Source: Albula goreensis (taxonomy: Eukaryota; Chordata; Actinopteri; Albuliformes; Albulidae). From it: a DNA stretch of 64,000 nt. Shown here piece after piece: positions 22,190 to 34,212 of the stretch. A program made the position numbers and the translations under genes. A model generated the notes under the pieces. The model did no database searches. It had not been told where the DNA came from and saw only the letters and a list, made by a program, of their open reading frames with translations. Location: positions 36,844,052 through 36,908,051 of the forward strand of contig CM040747.1 of NCBI GenBank assembly GCA_022829145.1, given 5' to 3'. Each line of letters opens with the position of its first letter. Positions within the stretch are counted from its first letter, which is position 1.

Positions 22190-24480
22190 TGTACATGGAA
22201 TACATGAAAAAACATAGTATCAGACTGAGATGCATCAGCTACCAGAGAAAAAAGGACTGAGACTCAAACACAAAAAGGTATCAAAAAGATTACATGAATT
22301 ACACATAAAGTACACTGATCTGGGTACAACCCTCCTCTTATTTACCTTCTTCTTCTTCTTCTTCTTCTTCCATTTCTTTAGTCATCTGATTATGGTCCTC
22401 CACCTCGTCAGCACCTCACAAAAGTAGGTCCTCCCCAGGTAGCGGTGGATGGTCAGGCAGATAAGGGAGACAATTACAGCGAACACCAGAATCCAAAGCT
22501 GCAAGGCCATTCTGCTGGGAATGAGGGACATTCTGCAGAGACAGGATACTTGTGCGAGCACCGTTCAAAACCAGCCACAACTTGTCATTTTAAGTTTGCT
22601 TGATTTAAGTTTGCTTCAAGACAGGAGAAAGCACAAATTCACCTGGGCCCATCTCAAATGACTGTACTGTCTTTCTACCAGACACCATACTCACCATACC
22701 ATGCAACATCACCATGTAAATTACAGTCACTAAAATTACTTCGTTGCAACTAACCAAACTATTATTGACATAATTAACAACAAGGCACCTTTGGTTTTTA
22801 TGGAAAGGTACCATTTCATGTAAAGGTACCCCTTAGGTCTGTCACAACAATGCCCTGGATAATGCAGTGTTTTAGCTGAGCTACTAGAAAAATGTTATAG
22901 TGCAGAACTGGCTTTACTGAAGGAATAAATTCCATCATTTAATTTGCCAACTTCCAACCTTTGAGGATTTCTCTGTAGACATAACCTTCTTGTTTGGAAC
23001 ACAGTCCTAATCTCATTCATCTACTTTTAATATGCACTGATTTAACTGACTTCAGAATTATAGGCCAGATATGTCAAGCTTTAAGATATGATTCACATTT
23101 ACATTTACTATTCTGTCCTCATTTAACGTTTCTGTGCAAAGCTAGACAGATAGTTAACATAAAGGATCCAATAAAGGCTTGAGGTAAGTTAAGCGCTTTA
23201 CTGACAAATTCTCTTTCTTTCCTTCCTTTAATTTTTATTTTGTAAAACTGAAATGACAATACAAGAAAAGACATTAAATTAAATTCACTGTCTGAATAGT
23301 TATTCTTTCATGACATCAATAACCAGGCTAAACAAAGGAGAGTAGCTAATATGGATTTCCACACAAAATATTGAAACTAAGTTAACACTCTTAGAAAGCA
23401 CAACAGCTGAAATAATATTGAACAGATGTACCACCTAATACAGAATGTTTATAAAGACATTTTATGAATTAAACTTAGCATAAACTCATTAACCTTAAAG
23501 TATACTCGAATGAATAATTAGCTACGTGGCTAGGTAAGTACGAAACACAGCATAGCAAAATGCTACCGAAATACAAAGTAGCATGTTGAAATAAATGCTA
23601 CCTCGGTTAGCGCGTATGCTAACTTGCTAATAATTACAGAAAACTGTTCTAATTGGCGTAATCACAACAATATTTTAAAGTAGCTGTACTGCCTGACAAC
23701 TGCAACACAAATATAAAAAAAAATTTTGTGACTTACGGGCGTGTATTTCCGAGACCTAGCTGCGAGAAAAGTGAACGAACGATGTACAGACTAGCTTAAC
23801 CGAACTCATAACTCTAAAATGGAGGATAGATTAACAGGTTAATTCCAACAATACAAGAGCAGCAACAATTGCACCACTAGGGGGAGCCACATTAACAGAA
23901 TTAAGACCAGAACAATCATGTCGTAATTCATTATTTGATCTTCATTTCATAATGATACATTTTATTTCCAAACGGCTTTTTTCCGAGCAACCTGTTTTAA
24001 TTCATAATGAAACTTTTATTTCATAATGACAATTTTATTACAATTATTTGTGAAGGGAAAGTAATTTAGAGCAGAAATATGAGCACCTTATGGCAAAACA
24101 AGTTTGTACCAGCTCTGGTAATTTCTGTTAGATTCAGGCACAGAACTGATCAATTAGTTTTTAAGTAATAACAAAGAAACACTGCATTTGAGAGAAAGCT
24201 TGAGGTATCTACTTACAAGTCTGAAGGATGAAACTATCCAAGAAAATAGTGGTGGAACACAATATGGTCTTCTACAATACTAAGTGACTGGTACATTTTG
24301 GTAAGATATAGTTGCAATCGATGACAAGTCCAAATGACATATTAATTGATAGTTGTTTGCATTTTAAGAACATTCCTATTGTGACATCATAGAGGCTGAA
24401 ATACTGAAAATTCGAAACAACTTGAACCTACAACTGTTGCTGGAAAACAGAATAGATGTGAATTCTGTCCAATTCTATGT
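22190..24480 (-). repeat. Segmental duplication copy A (inverted)
   Basis: In reverse complement this matches two plus-strand blocks, 26140-27010 (copy B) and about 36600-39480 (copy C, which has a 1.3-kb insertion). Shared landmarks include catcagacttg-type start sequence, acttgttttgccataaggtg, catttgagatgggccc and the membrane-protein exon. A and B form an inverted pair separated by about 1.7 kb. Confidence 0.8.
22382..22531 (-). CDS. Hypothetical small membrane protein exon (copy A)
   Basis: A 49-codon frame, ATG at 22531-22529 and TGA at 22384-22382. It begins one base after an acceptor-like ctgtctctgcag. A single hydrophobic segment, residues about 12-28 (LWILVFAVIVSLICLTI), is followed by a basic, aromatic tail (RTYFCEVLTRWRT). 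The near-identical plus-strand copy at 39288 reads on to a splice donor, whereas here the frame ends earlier at TGA, so this copy is probably truncated. I do not recognise the family. A (TTC)n run lies just downstream at 22348-22369. Confidence 0.4.
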   Translation of the reverse strand: MSLIPSRMALQLWILVFAVIVSLICLTIHRYLGRTYFCEVLTRWRTIIR

Positions 24481-26139
24481 TGTAAATTTACAAGAATAAG
24501 TAAGTAATATCACACCTCGGTCGAAGGCACGAGGCCGCAGCCCGAGTGCCAAAGATAATCACAGCCATGCTGATATTCAGTATAACAGCAAGACCTTGAG
24601 AGTGATATTATAACAGCAAGACCTCCTCCTCCCCCATCTCCACCTCATCTTCTCCTTCTTTCTTCACTATAGGTACCTAATCCTAACTGTTCTCCCAAAT
24701 TCTTTCTGTCAAAAAAAAAAAGGGGGGGGGGGAAGGGTTTGCTCACCTTGATGACAGAACCACTCCTCCCCCTTAGACTCCAAGCCCAAGTTAATTCTCT
24801 ACAATATCCCTCATCAATAAACTCATTTAATGCTCTATTGTTGTCTGTGAATTTTGTACTACTGAATGCTTTTAACAGTCTGTTTATCAAATAACAATAA
24901 TCTGAGATAACAAATTATGTTTTTTGTTGTTTATTCAGCACTGCCAACAAAAATAGTTCCTTTAGAATTAAATTTACACATGTTGTCAAGCGACACAAAC
25001 AGGTTCTTGACTGCAGGTTAGTTAGCCCATTTTATCTGATGATCTGCCACAATAGAGAACGTAAAAAAACGTTTTCAGTTATAAGGCGCTAAAAATGTTA
25101 CAGAATGATGTATCAATGCATTTCCAGCAAATATTGAAATAATGAAGGGTGTCAATGAAATGTGTGCAGTGTCACATGTTTAGTGTAAATTGTTACATGA
25201 CCAGAGCTGTTTACTTCTTAGATGCACCATGACAAGAAGATGGCAGAATCAAAACTCCCAAACAAAAGGTGAGTAAAGTATGTCAACATAAATATAGGAT
25301 GAAGATTTTTGGTACACATCATCTTTAAGGTGTCTAGTATTGATACATGCATTTGCAATTACTCAACTTTGTTCAGTGTGGTCATAGAATGAGACATGAT
25401 GAAACATGTTGATGGCAACAATAGTGACCGGTGGGATAGCAGTATAGGTATACACATATTTATACACATACATAGTTGTTGTTCTACCTAACTTTCTACT
25501 CTATTCTACCTTTTAATTCAAAATATTCACAAAAATCTAAACTAATATTCACAAAAAAGTAAAATGATTGAAAGGAAAAACAAAATCTTATGATGATATA
25601 AACATTTTTTCTCTAAAATATGTGTGCCACAAATATTGGCACCCATAGAAATTATTTTGATTAAAATGCTAACTAAAGTATATTCCCATTCATATTTTAT
25701 GTTTTAAAGTTCACTTGAGGGATTAGGAACACTTAAATGGTCAGCCATCACCTCCTGTTTCACTGGGGTATAAATATGAGGTGACACACAGGCCAAGTTC
25801 CCCTTGTCATCCATAAATATGAGACAGTGAGAGTTACTATTGAACCACTGAAGCTCAGTGTGCTGGAGCAGAACCCCTCAGTGTCCCGGGTCAGTGCCTC
25901 TCCGGCGCCTCATATGTGGCCCAGGACTTGTACTTCTTTGAAAGTCGGCCCTCTCGTGCTGGTGCTAGTGCATTGCTTCCGATTATCAGCTTTTTTAGCT
26001 TTGCGGAACCAGGTGTTTGGCGGCTTGATGGAAGCGATGCCTTAAATTAGGCACTGAAAAGCCCAACAATGCAGCACAGACACTGGGCATGAATTGAGCA
26101 CTCATACAAAAATATTTTTTCACACCTTTGATGGGATCC
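24481..26139. other. AT-rich spacer between duplication copies A and B
   Basis: No gene was recognised. It includes a tccgaggcacgag-type GC-rich patch at 24520-24550, a doubled tataacagcaagacct at about 24580-24625, a G9 run at 24722-24730 and the Ig V-flank relic at 25827-25900. Confidence 0.5.
25827..25900 (-). pseudogene. Relic of Ig V-segment 3' flank
   Basis: About 70 bases match the sequence lying downstream of the V segments at 28680-28760 and 34050-34125, including aagctcagtgtgctggagc and cagtgtcccgggtcagtgcc. The match stops before the RSS, so only the outer flank of a lost fourth V segment remains. Confidence 0.7.
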
Positions 26140-27010
26140 TTCAGACTTGTAAGTAGATACCTAAAGCTTTTCCTCAAATGCAGTGTCTCTTTGTCATTTC
26201 TTCAAAATTAATTGATCAGTTCTGTAACTGAATACAACAGTTTTTTATGTTTGGAAATGACAGGAGTTTTAATGTTTTACCTTAATATAGCTTGTTTGCT
26301 AGCCAGCTATGTAGGGTAACTCAAGTAAGGGTGTCATATCATAAATGAGAATGGCCAATGTTGGTGCAAACTTGTTTTGCCATAAGGTGCTCATATTTCT
26401 ATTCTGAATTAATTACTATTCACAAGTAATTGTGATAAAAGTGACATTATGAAATAAAAGTTTCATAATGAATTAAAACAGGCTTTGCTCAAAAAAGCTA
26501 TTTGTGAAGAAAATGTATGATTATAAAATCAAGATCAAATAATTCATTACTACATCATTATGAAGTAAATGTACACATGGTAATGGTACTGTGAAAGTCA
26601 GTATGCTGAAATAATACTTTATCATACTGGGGTGAATGTTATTTATTGAATTCTTTCACAATTTATCAACTAATTTATTATTTGATTATGTGACTGTTCA
26701 TTACATAAACATTTTTGTTTATTTAATTTAGACTAAAATGGCATTCCATAACTAGGATGTCACAATGGGAAGGAAGTTCAAATGTAGAACATTGACAACT
26801 GATGCAGAATAGAACATAAAGAACAGACAGAAATTATTATGAATGACTGTCATTTACATGGTGATGTTGCAGAGTATGGTGTCTGGTACAAAGAGAGGAC
26901 AGTACAGTCATTTGAGATGGGCCCAGGTGAAGTTGTGCTTTCTCCTGTCTTATATTTGTATGCCATATAATTTGCACCAAGCTGAAGTTTCAAATTCCTG
27001 AATTCAGGAT
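26140..27010 (+). repeat. Segmental duplication copy B
   Basis: Matches copy C (38220-39200) and, inverted, copy A over ccttcagacttgtaagtagatac, the gactaaaatggcattccata segment and the catttgagatgggccc segment. Similarity stops before the membrane-protein exon, so that exon is absent from this copy. Confidence 0.8.
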
Positions 27011-28680
27011 ACATGCAAATTCTTTTCTATTTGAAAATAATATTCTCAGATTTATTGAAGCACACTGTTCTAACTACTATCCATGACAGAGCTGGGTGAA
27101 GGGAGTTATATCAGTGTCTGTATTTCATAACCAGTGATTATGCACATAGATCAGAGCAGATCAAGATGTTATGAATGAAAATTATAATTTACTGCTTTTA
27201 TGTACATTTAACTTTAAATATATGGGCATGCTGCTCAAATGAGTAGACCATGTTAGATTGAAAAACTATTAATTTCTCCAAGATTTTTAGCAGTCAGAGT
27301 AGAAAGACTCTCAGACACTTCTCACCTTACACTGCTAACATTTACCTTGAGTCTGATTTATGTAGGTCTAGCTCTGAGTTAGAGCTCTAGTTCACCCAGT
27401 CTGCTTGGCTCCACTTCATGAGCAGCCAGCCTCTGACTGTTCACCTCGTTCTCAGGCTCTTGCTGAGTCTGTTGAATTGTCTCCACACAGCAGTTCCTCT
27501 GCTTATGCCTCTGCTGGAGGAGATGATGTGGGGACAGAGGCTGAGAGTCTACCAAGGCTCTGTGCTCACGTGGCTCCTGGCCATCACCATGGAATCAGGA
27601 TGCCTCTACCTGCCAGCACACATGAGTCTCTCTCCTCTGTCTTAGGATGTCCTGATCAGCACCAGCTCCAAATAAATGCATTTGGTTACGCAGTAAGAGA
27701 GCGCCCACGCTACAGCGCTCACTATGAAATCATGCATATGATGTGAATAGTTGCAGATTACCATGAGCAAAGGGTATGTGTTATTCCATATGGTTATCTG
27801 TTTAAAGACTGTTTTGTGCTGACCTCATCAAATGAGGGCCATTTGATGCTAAGATTACAACATTCTGTTGTATGATTCAGACAAACCAATATGTATTTAA
27901 TAATATCAGTCTGGGCAACATACTGATAAATAACTAGTCAGGACAGCAACGATTTTGTACTGTACTTACACTTGATGATTTTCCACACCACAAGGGGGAG
28001 CCATCCTACTGTGATATATGAGGGGTTATATGGTCTCTATTTGAGAAGAACCACAGAGACACCATAATAATGATTATGAAACACCTCTGTAGAACACACA
28101 TCAGTCCAATGGAGGGGCCGATAGTGCCTCACTTTCACACTGTATTCAACACAAGGGACTGAGGTGGCACCCAAGTGACCGTAGTATTGTTGAGGATAAT
28201 ACAGGAACAGCTGTAAGGGTGAGGAAGAGTCAGCTCAGGTGTGAAGCTGTTGATGGAAACAGCACCGCTGTCCAATCCAGTTCAACACTACAGATCCTGA
28301 CTAGTTCAGTCTCTCTGACAGATTTAAGCTATGTTTCTAAATTATTCCTTAATTCATGTCCATACTTTCTGTCATTAAAAATGTAAAAGAACTTTCCTCT
28401 TATGGAAACATACCCAAAAAATCACATTTGATATGATGGTATTAATTGTGATTGGGAGTAATTGTGTTAAGTTCCTGTTCAAGCTTTTATTGAGAGTGAA
28501 TGCAGAAAACTGCTTCATGCATGTAATCCAGTTGCTAGTTTTCTGTACTGTGTTTGACTTGGATAAATTCACTTGTTTTTCAAAAAGGTGTTTCATACAA
28601 CCATAATTATCCATCCACTGGGCTTTGATACTGTTGGATGTACCGACATGAAAATGCACAAATATTGAATTTCTTGTGAG
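27011..28680. other. Intergenic stretch without a recognised gene
   Basis: The open frame at 27405-27746 has no domain and overlaps a second frame on the same strand. I found no J segment (no FGxG motif, no 23-spacer RSS) and no Ig constant exon here. Confidence 0.5.
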
Positions 28681-28825
28681 AGCATTTCTAAGTTATAACT
28701 GAAACAGTGAAGCTCAGTGTGCTGGAGCAGAACCCCTCAGTGTCCCGGGTCAGTGCCTCCCCCCTCAGCACCTGCAGTAGGTCCCAGCTGCAGCAGTGCA
28801 GTCTCTGTGCATTCTGACTGAGGGA

Positions 28826-28853
28826 GGTTTTTGTACGGCTCTCTATCACTGTG
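28826..28853 (-). other. 12-spacer recombination signal of V segment 1
   Basis: Minus strand: heptamer CACAGTG (28853-28847), a 12-base spacer, nonamer ACAAAAACC (28834-28826). Both are consensus. A 12-bp spacer on a light-chain V is the kappa-type arrangement and predicts a J with a 23-bp spacer. Confidence 0.95.
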
Positions 28854-29183
28854 TGAACACCCAGCTACTGCTGATCTCATGTACACTCTGACAGTAGTAA
28901 TCTCCTGCATCTTCAGCCTGGACTCCACTGATGGTCAGAGTGAAGTCAGTCCCAGATCCACTGCCACTGAATCGATCAGGAATCCCTGAGATACGCTGAT
29001 TTGCATACTTGATCAGGGGTTTAGGAGCTTCTCCAGGTTTCTGCTGGTACCAGAATGTGAAATGATTCCCATAAATGTCTTGATAAACTGCAGGGTTGGT
29101 TTTACAGCTCAGGGTGACAGTGTCTCCTATGAGAGCAGATTTACCAGCAGGAGTCTGAGTCACAGTCACCTGTCCTGTGCATT
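28854..29183 (-). CDS. Immunoglobulin light-chain V segment 1 (V exon)
   Basis: The exon follows an acceptor at 29185-29184 and ends exactly at the RSS heptamer. FR1 is [18 protein letters not shown] with LSC; CDR1 is long; FR2 [18 protein letters not shown]3 [19 protein letters not shown] and AEDAGDYYC; the germline CDR3 start is [14 protein letters not shown]. The canonical Cys, Trp and Cys residues are present and the frame is open. The kappa-like motif set fits a teleost IgL V gene of the antibody light chain, displayed as membrane or secreted antibody after joining to J and C. It is closely similar to V segment 3, implying recent duplication. Confidence 0.95.
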
Positions 29184-29358
29184 CTAAAGAGAAGAATAAA
29201 AACATATTCATATTATCCATAGGCACATTAGACTGTCACACGATTGCCCAGGCAGTTATTTCATACAAGTATTTCATACAGTCACTTTAAGCTCAATACG
29301 TCAATTTCATGAAACTAGAAAGTCACATATCTACTTGAATATTTTTCATGAATCTCAC

Positions 29359-29431
29359 CCTGAATGCAGAAAGCGAGTGCCCAGATGAAGATGGTGATAA
29401 AAATCATTGTTGCTGTGGGTTCTGTTGCCAT
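29359..29431 (-). CDS. Leader exon of Ig V segment 1
   Basis: ATG at 29431-29429, with an internal second ATG. It encodes MATEPTATMIFITIFIWALA and continues to a phase-1 donor ggtgaga at 29358. The hydrophobic stretch IFITIFIWALAF is the signal peptide core. It joins in frame to the V exon. Confidence 0.92.
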
Positions 29432-29527
29432 GAAGGACAGCTCTCAGTCATCAGGTGTTAAACTCACAGGACTATAAACACTCCCAGAGCACTGAAGCAT
29501 GTGCTGCCAATGCAAAGTGTCTTCTCT

Positions 29528-29535
29528 ATGCAAAT
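29528..29535 (-). promoter_or_regulatory. Octamer promoter element of V segment 1
   Basis: ATTTGCAT on the coding strand, about 97 bases upstream of the ATG, with TATA-like gtttatagt between (29477-29469). This is the light-chain V promoter arrangement bound by Oct factors in B cells. Confidence 0.88.
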
Positions 29536-29599
29536 GGTCTTCCTGGGTACAGCAGGCACATGTAGCCCAGCAGTGCTGTGGACTGGAGACTGTGGGCTG

Positions 29600-30430
29600 T
29601 GACAGAGAGAGAGTTCAACAGCAGCACCAGGACAGCCAGGAACAGATTTTTGGGATTTCACTGTCATATTCAGGGTATATATTGCACATAAAAATGCACT
29701 TTAACTTATGCAATTATGTTCTATGATCATTTGCATATGCCAATTCTGAATATTAATTAGTAAGACAGCAGAACAACATCCAATAGGGGACTTTTTAAGC
29801 ATATGTGTCTCAATATTTAGAATCTTCCTCTTCATACTTTCACTCTCTTTTTCCATCTTGGCTTTTTATCACGTTACCTAAAACCCTCTGGCAAACATCA
29901 GCTAGTATCAGTTTGATATTTGATTAACTCTCCTCTTTGTGAGAAACACAGGTCACTGCACTCCACATGAAAACATTTAACCAGCAACATGTGAACTGTG
30001 ATGAAGATGGACATACAGAACCCAGTGCTCACCAAAGATTATCAGAAGCACCTGGTTTTATTACTGACACAGTAGCTTTGAAAAGGGATGGGAGCAGAGC
30101 AGCTCTGTGTCCTGAGAAAAGGACTGGATCAGGGGAAAGTCTTGATGAGCTGAGTTAAGCTGCACTGATATAAACCATTAGCAGTGAGTGAGAGGCACCA
30201 TTACCTGAGTGTGGAATAAGTGAAGAGTCTTAAGACATCTCATGGCAAAAATAAGTCCACACTCTGTTTAGGGCTGTAAGGCTGTTTAATGATCATGCAG
30301 TATGACTGCAGTGTAGCTGGGTTTATTCTGCTGGGGGTGTGCTCTGGGAGGTACAGGGCTGGAGCTCTGCAGGTGGATGGGTGCTGGAGGAGCCCTGGGG
30401 GCTGGGCAGTGCTGTGAGGCTGGTGTGGAC
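29600..30430. other. Spacer between V segment 1 and LINE insertion
   Basis: About 0.8 kb without a recognised gene. The frame at 29967-30158 has no domain. Confidence 0.5.
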
Positions 30431-30439
30431 TTTAAGGAC

Positions 30440-31430
30440 GGTGACCCGTGGCGCAGGGGGGCTGCACCCTGACTCGGGCTGGATTGATGGTGCGGGGGCT
30501 GAGTGGGTTACAGCCCAATGCTACGTCTTTTAGACTTTTGGCAAAGAGCTTCACACCCTCATGGTGTAAATGCTGCCCATCGTAGAGGTGCCATGGGCTG
30601 ATGGTGGGGTGGTGAGCCAGGTGCAGCACGTCCTCTGGCCATCTCCACATTGATGTCTCTGATCACATGGGGGAGACGTCGGTGCGGGGCAGCAGGGTGG
30701 AGATGATCACCCGGCTATCAGGAGACTCCTGGGAGGCTCTCTCGGCTCCCCTCCTCTCTGCGCTGGCGGTGTTGTGGCGCAGGCGATGCAGGTCATTGGT
30801 CCCAGTGAATGCTCCCCAGTGTGTCCTGTTTGAGAAGCTCCAGGGCCCGTGCTGTGTTACTGCAGTACATAGCCTTTACTTTTTGGGCTGGGAATAGCTT
30901 TTTGGATTCAAAAACTTCCCATTGAGTCCATGAGAAGGACCTCTTCAGCTTCTGGTGGTGTTTGTTGTTTTCTGTTGGGGGTTGTAATGCAGAGAGGGGT
31001 GTGTGTTTGGGGAAGGGTGTGAGTCTGGGAGGGAGGGGGTGTCGGCCTGTGTGCTGGGGGGGCTGTTGGACTCTGTTGATTGCGTTGAGTCAGGAGGAGT
31101 GGTTGTGTCTCTCTGGGCCAGTAGTTTGGCAGGGGGCTGTGCACAGAGTGTAGTTTGTGTCATTGGAAGGTGTGTTGTTTTGAGGGGAATGGTTTGTGTG
31201 TCAGTGTGTGTGTTTCCAGTGGTACATAAAGTACATATGAGCTCCTGAAGCTGCTCTCATAGGTGCTGTATCTCCTTGATGAAAGATCTCTCCCTGTGTT
31301 GCATGTGCTCTTTTACAGCAGCCAGCTGGACTCTCAGGGCCTGGTTGTCCTGCCTCAGAGTGGCAGCCTCCTCTCTTAGCTCAGCGATAGCTCGGCTGTT
31401 CTCCCTGCTAACACTACTGCTTCTGTTCTA
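30440..31430 (-). mobile_element. Broken LINE ORF1 with SGNH-esterase remains
   Basis: On the minus strand, in order: a coiled-coil segment LREEAATLRQDNQALRVQL (about 31330-31390), a Pro/Thr-rich linker (30950-31150), LLMDSMGSF (about 30920), YCSNTARALELLKQ (about 30850), and the terminal Asp/His block HLYDGQHLHHEGVKLFAKSL (30490-30600). Frames change and stops occur, so it is dead. This is a different LINE ORF1 from that at 12699: no zinc finger is seen and the coiled coil is N-terminal. Confidence 0.75.
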
Positions 31431-32420
31431 CTGTTATACATGTGTTAAAGTGAAGGGCCAGATGAAAGGTGTGATTCTTTAGTTCTTTGGGTCCTGTTAT
31501 TTGTACCTTATTGGGTTGCACATTTCATGTGCTACTTGTACATACAACACAATGGGATCATCTTGCTCTCACATCCCAAAATATGTTTTTTTATGAAGAT
31601 AACAGCATTTAAGTGAAAACTTAAAATTAGATATAAAATGAAATAAACAACTAAAAAAACACCTGTTAGTTTTTCTGTCAAACTCAGCCAATTTGCAACA
31701 GAGAGCCAAATCAGACCACAAACACATGGAACAATATTAAATGTCATTAAACATTTTTACATGTATCACACAGTGTCACAGAATATTTCACACTGAGTGT
31801 CTTTGCAGCTTCAGGTCTCCTCTGTTATAATGCAGTTGTGTCATGAGCAACAGATGGGCTCTGTCTCCCTCCTCTGGTCAGTGTATGTAATAGCAGCTTA
31901 TGTGAGGTGTGATGGGGGAGAGCGCTTTGGACTGCCCTGCCTGGTGAACACTGCAACTGTTTTTTTGTATATTTTTGTATATAACATATGAGGACATGTT
32001 ATATGCAACTGCTTCATAGTCAAAACATGTATCATGAAAATACTTTTCATTAACTGGCACTGAGTAATCGGGGCAGTTTAGAATTTTTAGAATGTTTTTC
32101 ACACCGCCATTTTAATTTCCCCCAGGTGTCATTTAATGGCTTGGATTTTCCGGCAATTGAATTCAATGTCAATATATGATTGTTATTTTTGGAGTTCAGT
32201 GAGCGAATGGAGCTGTGTTTAAGTTGCAGATACACTGTATCAGTATGCAGAGTGTGAGAGAGTTATAACTGGACCACTGAAGCAGAACCCCTCAGTGTCC
32301 CGGGTCAGTGCCTCCCCCCTCAGCACCTGCAGTAGGTCCCAGCTGCAGCAGTGCAGTCTCTGTGCAGTCTGACTGAGGGAGGTTTTTGTACAGCTCTCTA
32401 TCACTGTGTGAACCCACTTT
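31410..32420 (-). repeat. V-segment downstream flank, duplicate of 33205-34230
   Basis: Matches 33205-34230 nearly end to end (tatacatgtgttaa, ggtgtgattctttagttct and the cacactgtgtg region), showing that V segments 2 and 3 arose with their downstream flanks as one unit of about 1 kb or more. Confidence 0.85.
32381..32408 (-). other. 12-spacer recombination signal of V segment 2
   Basis: CACAGTG (32408-32402), 12-base spacer, ACAAAAACC (32389-32381), all consensus. The spacer differs by one base from those of V1 and V3. Confidence 0.95.
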
Positions 32421-32720
32421 TGCTCTGCTGACAGTAGTAATCTCCTGCATCTTCAGCCTGGACTCCACTGATGGTCAGTGTAAACTGAGTCCCAGATCCA
32501 CTGCCACTGAATCGATCAGGAATCCCAGACTGGCGAGTTGTGGCATAATAAATGAGAAGTTTAGGGGCTTGACCAGGTTTCTGCAGGTACCAGTGAAGGT
32601 AAAGAGTGCTGGAGTAATCACTTTTAACACTCTGACTGGCTGTACAGCTGATAGAGACAGTGTCTCCCAGCTGAACAGACTGGGCTGGAGACTGAGTCAG
32701 AACTATTTCTGCCATTGATC
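32409..32720 (-). CDS. Immunoglobulin light-chain V segment 2 (V exon)
   Basis: The exon runs from the acceptor (AG at 32722-32721) to the RSS. FR1 is [20 protein letters not shown] with ISC; CDR1 [13 protein letters not shown]2 [21 protein letters not shown]3 [19 protein letters not shown] and AEDAGDYYC; germline CDR3 QQSKSGFTQ. Cys, Trp and Cys are intact and the frame is open. It is clearly more diverged from V1 and V3 than they are from each other and looks the most mammalian-kappa-like (EIVLTQSP). It is a different V subgroup in the same orientation. Confidence 0.95.
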
Positions 32721-32926
32721 CTGAAAAACAAAACATGGGAATGGATCTTAATATACATTAAATCTGGAAAAAAAAGGAAATGAAGTGCACACAATATAAC
32801 ATTATAGTCAACAATGATCTGATATCCTTGTACATTTAAGCTGAAATGACCATATTTCTTCAGCATAACCAATAATAGTATGAAAAATAATGATAAAGAA
32901 ATTAAAGTGTGATCAGTGTCTCTCAC

Positions 32927-32978
32927 CCTGAATAAGGAGTCCCAGCACTGCCAGCAGTAGAGAGAGTGACATCATCAT
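32927..32978 (-). CDS. Leader exon of Ig V segment 2
   Basis: Three consecutive ATG codons from 32978, then MMMSLSLLLAVLGLLIQ and a phase-1 donor ggtgaga. A short, strongly hydrophobic signal peptide, different from the leaders of V1 and V3. Start at the first ATG assumed. Confidence 0.92.
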
Positions 32979-33071
32979 TGTGCTGCCTGTGTCAGTGTGT
33001 GTGAAAGGGCTGGACAGTCACTGATCAGTACTGGGGTCTTAAAGTGTGTGAAGCAGAGAGGCAGGACAGGT

Positions 33072-33079
33072 ATGCAAAG
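33072..33079 (-). promoter_or_regulatory. Variant octamer of V segment 2
   Basis: CTTTGCAT on the coding strand: one mismatch to ATTTGCAT at the first position, about 94 bases upstream of the ATG, the same position as the perfect octamers of V1 and V3. Confidence 0.65.
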
Positions 33080-33204
33080 CCCCTTCCTCTATACAAATCC
33101 TGTCACACACAGTTAGAGGAGCTCTGAGGCGTGAACAGCACTGTGTCTATGGAGGGCTGGGACTCTCTCTGCTGTTTTCACACAGACAGAAAGCTTAATG
33201 TTTG

Positions 33205-34184
33205 GGCTAACAGTACTGCTTCTGTTCTACTGTTATACATGTGTTAAGGTGAAGGGCCAGATGAAAGGTGTGATTCTTTAGTTCTATGTGTCCTGTTATT
33301 TACACCATATTGGGTTGCATATTTCATGTGCTACTTCTACACATAACACAATGGGGTTATCTTGCTCTTTCATCCTAAAAATATGTCTTTTCAGTAAGAT
33401 ACAATTTTAGTGAAAACTAAAGAAATAAATAAAATCAAAAACACCTATTAGTTTTTCAAACTCACAACAAATTAGTTACAACTCAGCCAGTTTGTTTTAG
33501 AGAGCTAAAGCAGGCATTACTGCTACCAAAAACATATGGAACAATATTCAATATCAAAAAATGTTTTAAATGTATCACACAGTATCACAGTATATTTCAC
33601 ATTGTGTGTCTCTGCTGCTTCGGGTCTCCTCTGACATAATGTACGTGAATCATGAGTGACAGATGGGCTCTGTCTCCCTCCTGTGGTCTGTGTATGTAAT
33701 GGCAGCTTGTGTGAGGTGTGATGGGGAGAGTACTCTGGATTGCCCTGCCTGGTGAACACTGCTACTATTTCCTGGGACATGTTACATACCACTGCTTTAT
33801 AGTCAACAGATTTTTCTTAAAAAAATAAATTTCATGAACTGGCACTTATTCGTCTGGGCAGTTTCAATTTTTTTAGAATGTTTTTGAAATTGTGACTTGA
33901 ATTTCCCCCAGCTTTCATATGAATTGGCTTGGATATTCTGACAGTTGAATTCAAGGTCAGTATATGAGTGTTATGTTTGGAGTTCAGTGAACCAGTGGAG
34001 CTGTGTTTAAGTTGCAGCTACAACTGTGTCAGTATACAGAGTGTGAGAGAGTTATAACTGAACCACTGAAGCTCAGTGTGCTGGAGCAGAACCCCTCAGT
34101 GTCCCAGGTCAGTGCCTCCCCCCTCAGCACCTGCAGTAGGTCCCAGCTGCAGCAGTGCAGTCTCTGTGCAGTCTGACTGAGGGA
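33205..34184 (-). repeat. Downstream flank of V segment 3
   Basis: Partner of 31410-32380. It contains the same landmarks but not the LINE remnant, so the LINE lies outside the duplicated unit. Confidence 0.82.
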
Positions 34185-34212
34185 GGTTTTTGTACGGCTC
34201 TCTATCACTGTG
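34185..34212 (-). other. 12-spacer recombination signal of V segment 3
   Basis: CACAGTG (34212-34206), 12-base spacer identical to that of V1, ACAAAAACC (34193-34185). Confidence 0.95.

Noticed and set aside
27405-27746. 113-codon plus frame as a gene
   Set aside because: No domain, no splice context, and a second overlapping frame on the same strand.
32386-32718. Plus-strand 110-codon frame over V segment 2
   Set aside because: Antisense shadow of the V exon, which has RSS, splice sites and Ig motifs.
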